From positions 1-64,000 of the forward strand of contig CACZBS010000001.1 of the NCBI GenBank assembly GCA_902779455.1: DNA of 64,000 nt, given 5' to 3'. Each line of letters starts with the position of its first letter. Position 1 is the first letter of the stretch. Of this stretch, positions 59,795 through 64,000 are shown piece by piece. The stretch is from an uncultured Prevotellaceae bacterium (GTDB lineage: Bacteria > Bacteroidota > Bacteroidia > Bacteroidales > Bacteroidaceae). Below the pieces are notes generated by a model. It was not told the origin of the DNA and searched no databases. It saw only the letters and a program-made list of their open reading frames with translations. Both the position numbers and the translations under genes were made by a program.

Positions 59795-59970
59795 TGTGAC
59801 GGCGCGTCGGACGTTTGTCCTCGCCATCCTCTCACACGGAAGTAGACGACATGGCGGTGGTGATGGAGGTCGTAGAAGGGCTTGACGCAGATGCCGTCGG
59901 GCCCTGCAAAATGCAGCGGCCGGGTGGGGCGGGACAACTGATATCGGGACTCGCCGGGACGTCGCCGGGA
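59795..59970 (-). pseudogene. C-terminal scrap resembling GH127 (DUF1680)
   Basis: Read leftwards the frame gives PGESRYQLSRPTRPLHFAGP then DGICVKPFYDLHHHRHVVYF. The end pattern (V.L.PFY..HH.RY.VYW) is the C-terminal signature of GH127 beta-L-arabinofuranosidases. No start, no barrel and no clean end remain. A minus-strand TATCTTTG (59978-59985) stands just upstream, as if promoter and gene tail were joined by a deletion. Confidence 0.4.
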
Positions 59971-60010
59971 AAGGATGCAAAGATAAAAAAACGTAAAAAC
60001 GGACGGCTTG

Positions 60011-60042
60011 TTTGGCTGTTCGTTTTTTTAAATGTAACTTTG
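60011..60042 (+). promoter_or_regulatory. Consensus promoter of the heparinase-like pseudogene
   Basis: TTTG (60011-60014), 20 bases, TAACTTTG (60035-60042): full consensus in boxes and spacing. The promoter outlived the gene it served. Confidence 0.6.
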
Positions 60043-60074
60043 CGCAAACCTCAAGCTTAGAACTATATCAATAT

Positions 60075-61060
60075 ATGCGTAAGAAGATTGTCTTCATGGT
60101 TATGACGGTCCTCGTGGCTATTTCTGCCGACGCGCAGGCCACGCATGACACTGACCGTCTCCGACAGCGCATCAGCGTCTGGCTTGACAGTGTGAACTGT
60201 CAGCCAGACTGGCTGCTGTCGCGCTTGCAGATGTACTGGAGCACCCACGCCACTGATGTCTATATCAACGGCGAGGCCTTCGACCATCCGGGCGGCGAGC
60301 GCGCCCCCAAGCCGACGGTGAAGTTCAACGGACTGCGCGGCACGGCCTCGAGCTATCAGTTGCCTAAGCTGGAGGACGTTGTGCCCTATGACGATGACAA
60401 CGCAGGCAGCGTGACCTACGTGAACAAGCTGACAGGAGAGAAGGAGAAGACACACCCCTCGAAGACGGGTGGCAACATCGACGCACAGAACCGCCGCGTA
60501 CTGGGCATCGACCGCGGCGCCGACCTCGATCTGCAGCCCACCGACGAGCTGGCCTTTGCGGGCGGACATCTCTATGCCTACTCGTATCTGCACGACAAAC
60601 TGAGCACGGAGGCCAGCGACGACATCATGGCCTGCTTCGTCATCGACAGTCCGCAGCAGACCACCATGACCATGTGGATGCAGGGCCAGGCAGAGCGCAA
60701 GATATTCCGGGCCCTCGCACCCGTCAGTATGAGCGGCTGGGCGACTACATGCCCTACAAGGTCGACGAGCAGCCTGTGCTCACCTACGTAGCCCGCCAGT
60801 AGGGCGATGCATGGGAAAAGCCCTTCGTCGCCATCTTTGAGCCGAGTGATGCCGACGGGCCTGCGGAGGTGGAGCACGTCAGTTTCTTCCGCCCTGAGAG
60901 TCGCGAAGCCTCCGTGGTGGGCATCTGCGTCCGTCTGCGTGGCGGCCGCACCGACTACGTCTTCTCCTCACCCGTCAAGACCAAGATGCGATATCAGGGT
61001 ATGACCGTTAACGCCCGTTATGCTGTCATCAGCAATGGCGTTAAACTGGTTGAAAGATGA
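60075..61060 (+). pseudogene. Degenerate heparinase II/III-like lyase, deleted, frameshifted and stopped
   Basis: The gene starts with a signal peptide (MRKKIVFMVMTVLVAISADA) and an N-terminal part (QPDWLLSRLQMYWSTHATDV, GTASSY, THPSKTGGNID). At about 60515 it passes abruptly into what looks like the C-terminal beta region of the same kind of protein (ELAFAGGHLYAYSYLHDKLS), as if several hundred codons were lost. A one-base shift near 60720 moves the reading frame (continuing as YERLGDYMPYKVDEQPVLTY), an in-frame TAG stands at 60800-60802, and the rest (KPFVAIFEPS, VGICVRLRGGRTDYVFSSP) runs to TGA at 61058. The end VISNGVKLVER resembles the locus tag. Three separate lesions make function very unlikely; the family name is moderate. 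Confidence 0.6.
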
Positions 61061-61148
61061 GCCGCCGGCTGAATAGATAGCGCATTTTCGACTTGAAAAA
61101 CTCCATCAGGCCTCGGCCGCCTCGCGATACTCCTTCTCCCGTCTCAGC

Positions 61149-61964
61149 TTATTTCGGTTGAAGGCTCAGGCGATACTCGCTGGGCGACTGGCCCAGGTGC
61201 TTCGTGCAGTAGCGGCTGAAGTAGCTCAATGACGTGAAGTTCATCAGCTCGGCTATCTGGGTGAGCGACAGGCGTTCGTCGTTCAGGTATTCCTTCAAGA
61301 TCGGCACGGTGTGGCGGTCGATATACGAGGTGACGCTATGGCCCGTCACGCGCTTGATGGTGGCCGAGAGGTATTTCGGCGACACGTTCAGCCGCTCTGC
61401 ATAGTAGTTCACCTCGCGCTCCGTCCGGCTGATGCCGGTGGAGAGCAGCGTCATCAGCGCCTTCACGATGTAGGCCGTGCGGTCGGAGTGTGCGTCGGTG
61501 GCTTCACGCTGGGCATGGGCCTCGAAGATGTCGTACATCATCGTCAGGCACAGGCTGCCCATCAGTTCGCGATAGAACCGGGCGTGGCTGTCGTCCATGC
61601 GGGCGCGCAGTCGGTGGAAGTCGTCCTGCAGGTGGCGGGCCTGCTCGTCCGTCAGCCTGACGACTGGATTGCGATAGAGCGAGATGCTGCCTCCGATGCT
61701 GTAGTTGTTCGACGGCAACAGGTTCTGCAGAAACTTATAGTCGGCAGCGAACCACTCCACCTGCAGGTCGTCATGTGCCGCAAGGTTGCTGACGCGGTCG
61801 GGCATCGGGATCACCACCAGGTCGTTCTTGGTAATGTGATAGCAGTGCTCATTGAACACGAAGCTGCCCTCACTCGCCAGACAGAGCAGGTGCATGCAGG
61901 TGTGGCCCAGCTCACGGGCATTCATCCCGTAGAAGTCTGTGGAATAATGAAAATCGGTCTTCAT
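61149..61964 (-). CDS. AraC-family transcription regulator
   Basis: Start taken at ATG 61964 (MKTDFHYSTDFYGMNAREL); an ATG at 61982 lies upstream of the -7 box. The 271-residue product has a cupin-like N-terminal half and a C-terminal AraC domain (LSLTQIAELMNFTSLSYFSR, LGQSPSEYRLSLQ). It is divergent from the flavodoxin gene, a common pairing with aldo/keto reductases and flavodoxins in this phylum, and probably controls those redox genes. The -7 box abuts the start, as in the other AraC gene. Confidence 0.88.
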   Translation of the reverse strand: MKTDFHYSTDFYGMNARELGHTCMHLLCLASEGSFVFNEHCYHITKNDLVVIPMPDRVSNLAAHDDLQVEWFAADYKFLQNLLPSNNYSIGGSISLYRNPVVRLTDEQARHLQDDFHRLRARMDDSHARFYRELMGSLCLTMMYDIFEAHAQREATDAHSDRTAYIVKALMTLLSTGISRTEREVNYYAERLNVSPKYLSATIKRVTGHSVTSYIDRHTVPILKEYLNDERLSLTQIAELMNFTSLSYFSRYCTKHLGQSPSEYRLSLQPK

Positions 61965-61969
61965 GGCTG

Positions 61970-61977
61970 CAAAAATA
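61970..61977 (-). promoter_or_regulatory. -7 box abutting the AraC start
   Basis: TATTTTTG on the minus strand, 5 bases before the ATG, the same distance as for the AraC gene at 23777. The nearest TTTG lies 16 bases upstream, shorter than usual. Confidence 0.5.
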
Positions 61978-62065
61978 CACATTTATTTTTATTCAAAAGA
62001 ATGTTTTGCGTAAAAAGTGAAAATTGTGGCGTAATTTGTGAAACCGGCGTATGGGATAATTATCG

Positions 62066-62073
62066 TAACTTTG
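62066..62073 (+). promoter_or_regulatory. -7 box of the flavodoxin operon
   Basis: TAACTTTG, 28 bases before the start at 62102. A TTTG at 62035-62038 is 27 bases upstream, too far for a standard -33 box. Confidence 0.45.
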
Positions 62074-62101
62074 CAGCGTGAAACTCAAACGACAAACGGT
62101 T

Positions 62102-62701
62102 ATGAAAATCAAAAGTATCATCGCTGTTGCCATGGCATTGCTCGTCTCGACCGCATGCAATGGCGGCGCAAAACAGGAAAAAGTCATGAATAAAAACGGA
62201 AAGTCAATCGTAGTGTTCTTCTCGCATGCGGGAGACAACTACGCAGTAGGCAACATCGAGGTCGGCAACACGAAGATCGTGGCCGACTACATCACGGAGC
62301 TCACGGGGGCCGCGCAGTTCGAAATCGTCACCCACAAGTACGACGGCATGGCCTACAACCCCCTCATCAAGTTGGCCAAGGAGGAGGCGAAGAACGGCGA
62401 ACTGCCTGAGTATGAGGGCGACGTGGACCTGGCCCCCTACGACACGGTGTTCATCGGCGGTCCCGTCTGGTGGGGCACTTATCCGCAAGTGATGTTCACC
62501 TTCTTCAAGAAGCATGCTGGCGACCTGAAGTGCAAGACCGTCATTCCTTTCACCACTCATGAGGGCTCCGGTCTGGCCAACTGCGTGGAGGACGTGAAGG
62601 ACGCCTTCCCTGGTGCCAACGTCCAGAAAGGCTTCAGCATCTATGGCCACGAGGTGCGTACGGAGAAGGCCAAGGTAGAGGCATGGCTGAAAGGGCTTTA
62701 A
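62102..62701 (+). CDS. Flavodoxin, lipoprotein-type signal
   Basis: Start at ATG 62102 (MKIKSIIAVAMALLVSTACN), giving a lipoprotein-like signal with cysteine at about 19. The 199-residue product has a flavodoxin fold: FFSHAGDNYAVG (FMN phosphate loop in a variant of the usual T/S-rich form), then YDTVFIGGPVWWGTYP and FTTHEGSG. Such flavodoxins carry electrons or act as NAD(P)H-linked FMN reductase partners. First gene of a cluster with the aldo/keto reductase. Confidence 0.88.
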   Translation: MKIKSIIAVAMALLVSTACNGGAKQEKVMNKNGKSIVVFFSHAGDNYAVGNIEVGNTKIVADYITELTGAAQFEIVTHKYDGMAYNPLIKLAKEEAKNGELPEYEGDVDLAPYDTVFIGGPVWWGTYPQVMFTFFKKHAGDLKCKTVIPFTTHEGSGLANCVEDVKDAFPGANVQKGFSIYGHEVRTEKAKVEAWLKGL

Positions 62702-62735
62702 AGTTCATAGTTTATAATTCATAAGTTTTTTATTT

Positions 62736-63581
62736 ATGGAGTACATCAAGTTATATAATGGCGTAGAGATGCCGACCTTGGGCTACGGCGTGTTTCTGGT
62801 CAGCCCAGACGAGTGTGAACGTTGCGTGACGGATGCCTTGAGCGTGGGCTATCGGTTGATAGACACTGCCCAGGCCTATCAGAACGAGGAGGGCGTGGGC
62901 CATGCCTGGCGCAAGAGCGGCATCAGGCGCGAGGACCTGTTCCTCGTGACGAAAGTGTGGATATCGAATAATGGTGAGGAGAAGGCTGCCAAGAGCATCG
63001 ACGAGAGCCTGCGCAAGTTGCAGACGGACTATGTCGACCTGCTGCTCATCCATCAGGCCTACGGCGACGTCTTCGGCACGTGGCGGGCCATGGAGAAGGC
63101 CTATCGTGCAGGCAAGGTGCGGGCCATCGGCGTGAGCAACTTCCAGGCTGGCCGCTTCTTCGACTTCGCCCACTATGCTGAGCTGAAGCCGATGGTGAAC
63201 CAGCTGGAGTGCAACACACTCTCACAGCAGAAAGACATCGAGCCGATTCTCGACGAGTTCGACACGAAGATGATGGCCTGGTATCCTCTCGGCGGCCAGG
63301 GCACGGACAGCATCGTCAAGAGCAACCTGCTGATGGCTATCGGCGCAAAATATCAGAAGACCGCTGCCCAGGTGGCCCTCCGTTGGCTCACCCAGCGCGG
63401 CATCGTGGCGATTCCCAAGTCGAGTCATAAGGAGCGCATGGCGCAGAACATCGACATCTTCGACTTCACGCTGAGTGACGAAGACATGGCCCAGATTGCC
63501 CACATGAACCAGCACGACGCCGGCACCAGGAATTTCGGCGATCCGCAATTCGTGAAGTATCTCATTGAAACATACGGCTAA
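62736..63581 (+). CDS. Aldo/keto reductase
   Basis: A 281-residue cytoplasmic enzyme, normal length for the family. Marks: GVEMPTLGYGVF (start of the barrel), DTAQAYQNEEGVG with Asp and the catalytic Tyr, VTKVW with Lys, LLIHQAYGD with His, IGVSNF, and IPKSSHKERMAQN for NADPH binding. It reduces aldehydes or 2,5-diketo-gluconate-like substrates with NADPH. It lies 34 bases after the flavodoxin and 12 bases before the next oxidoreductase. Confidence 0.93.
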   Translation: MEYIKLYNGVEMPTLGYGVFLVSPDECERCVTDALSVGYRLIDTAQAYQNEEGVGHAWRKSGIRREDLFLVTKVWISNNGEEKAAKSIDESLRKLQTDYVDLLLIHQAYGDVFGTWRAMEKAYRAGKVRAIGVSNFQAGRFFDFAHYAELKPMVNQLECNTLSQQKDIEPILDEFDTKMMAWYPLGGQGTDSIVKSNLLMAIGAKYQKTAAQVALRWLTQRGIVAIPKSSHKERMAQNIDIFDFTLSDEDMAQIAHMNQHDAGTRNFGDPQFVKYLIETYG

Positions 63582-63593
63582 GGAGAACAGATT

Positions 63594-64000
63594 ATGATAT
63601 TCGACAGAAACGAACAGAAAGCAGTAGTGGCACTCTTGGGTGCCGGTAGTATGGGAACAGCCATCGTGCGCCGCATCGGCGCTGGCAAGAAAATCCTGCT
63701 GGGCGACATCAGCGAGCAGGCACTGGAGCGCGTCGGCGAGGACTTCCGTCGCTGTGGCTACGATGTGGAGACGATCCGAGTGAACGCCCTGCAGAAAGAG
63801 AGCGTGGAGGCCTTCGCGCGGAAGGCCGCCGAGCTGGGCCCCGTGATGTACTTCATCGACACGGCCGGCGCATCGCCCAATCAGGCAAATCCCGCCCACC
63901 TCGTCGACCTCGACATGGTGGGCACGGGCTATGCCGTCGATGCTTTCGGCGAGGTGATGGCCGAGGGTGGGGCAGGACTCATCATCTCGAGTCAGGCCGC
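63594..64000 (+). CDS. NAD(P)-binding short-chain dehydrogenase-like protein, cut by window end
   Basis: An open frame from ATG 63594 (MIFDRNEQKAVVALLGAGSM) running off the window after about 135 codons. GAGSMGTAIVRRI is a Rossmann NAD(P)-binding loop, LLGDIS fits the coenzyme-selecting strand, FIDTAGASPN is the NNAG-type position, and AGLIISSQAA the region before the catalytic serine. AGGAGA lies about 8 bases before the ATG, a Shine-Dalgarno-like site. It continues the redox cluster. Confidence 0.75.
   Translation, partial: MIFDRNEQKAVVALLGAGSMGTAIVRRIGAGKKILLGDISEQALERVGEDFRRCGYDVETIRVNALQKESVEAFARKAAELGPVMYFIDTAGASPNQANPAHLVDLDMVGTGYAVDAFGEVMAEGGAGLIISSQA

Larger units (their letters stand above)
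59675..60074. other. Decayed intergenic stretch
   Basis: Holds a terminator, a minus-strand scrap of a GH127-like gene, and the promoter of the heparinase-like pseudogene. Nothing else is recognised. Confidence 0.5.

Noticed and set aside
1..64000. tRNA, rRNA or riboswitch genes
   Set aside because: No cloverleaf-like or rRNA-like stretch was noticed in the gaps; reading by eye cannot exclude a small RNA.

Overview
The window reads as a stretch of a Bacteroidota (Bacteroidales) chromosome, most like a Prevotellaceae gut or rumen degrader. The signs are SusC/SusD pairs, a hybrid two-component regulator, promoters of the TTTG / TAnnTTTG type and a general lack of Shine-Dalgarno sites. Most of it is one large polysaccharide utilization locus (about 0.75-59.7 kb). 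It is bordered on the left by a broken IS4-type transposase start and on the right by decayed genes and a small redox cluster. Genus is an inference; the codon style is GC-rich.

Layout. 1-751: transposase remnant and repeats. 752-9153 (minus): hybrid sensor regulator (HTCS), then two clan GH-D glycosidases. 9422-13633 (plus): GH36 alpha-galactosidase and SASA-type esterase. 13876-19370 (plus): aldose epimerase, FG-GAP/VCBS propeller protein, GH3. 19378-23620 (minus): third clan GH-D enzyme and a fasciclin (FAS1) lipoprotein. 23777-24691 (plus): AraC regulator. 24709-35835 (minus): operon GH95-GH2-GH43-VCBS-GH3. 36046-57364 (plus): FAS1, SusC, SusD, FAS1, FAS1, SusC, SusD, VCBS, two-domain esterase. 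57602-59674 (plus): a fourth VCBS protein. 59675-61060: a GH127-like scrap and a heparinase-like pseudogene. 61149-64000: AraC regulator divergent from flavodoxin, aldo/keto reductase and an NAD(P)-binding oxidoreductase cut by the window end.

How it works together (inference). Two SusC/D importers with FAS1 lipoproteins as probable surface glycan-binding proteins would capture an acylated, branched plant glycan. Esterases remove acyl groups. GH36/GH-D, GH95, GH43, GH3 and GH2 enzymes trim galactosyl, fucosyl or L-galactosyl, arabinosyl, xylosyl and possibly mannosyl units, and the epimerase passes on galactose. The mix fits side chains of a complex glucuronoarabinoxylan; galactomannan or xyloglucan remain possible. 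No endo-acting backbone enzyme is visible.

Most notable signals: (1) an AAATGTCGCA-type operator upstream of five promoters, always pointing at the promoter and spaced 71-72, 82-83 or 93 bp from the -7 box, steps of one DNA turn; (2) a roughly 172-bp cassette with GC-rich inverted ends and an AT-rich core, present three times, each time supplying the ribosome site, start codon and signal peptide of a lipoprotein gene; (3) four VCBS propeller proteins and a C-terminal tag shared by many secreted proteins of the locus.
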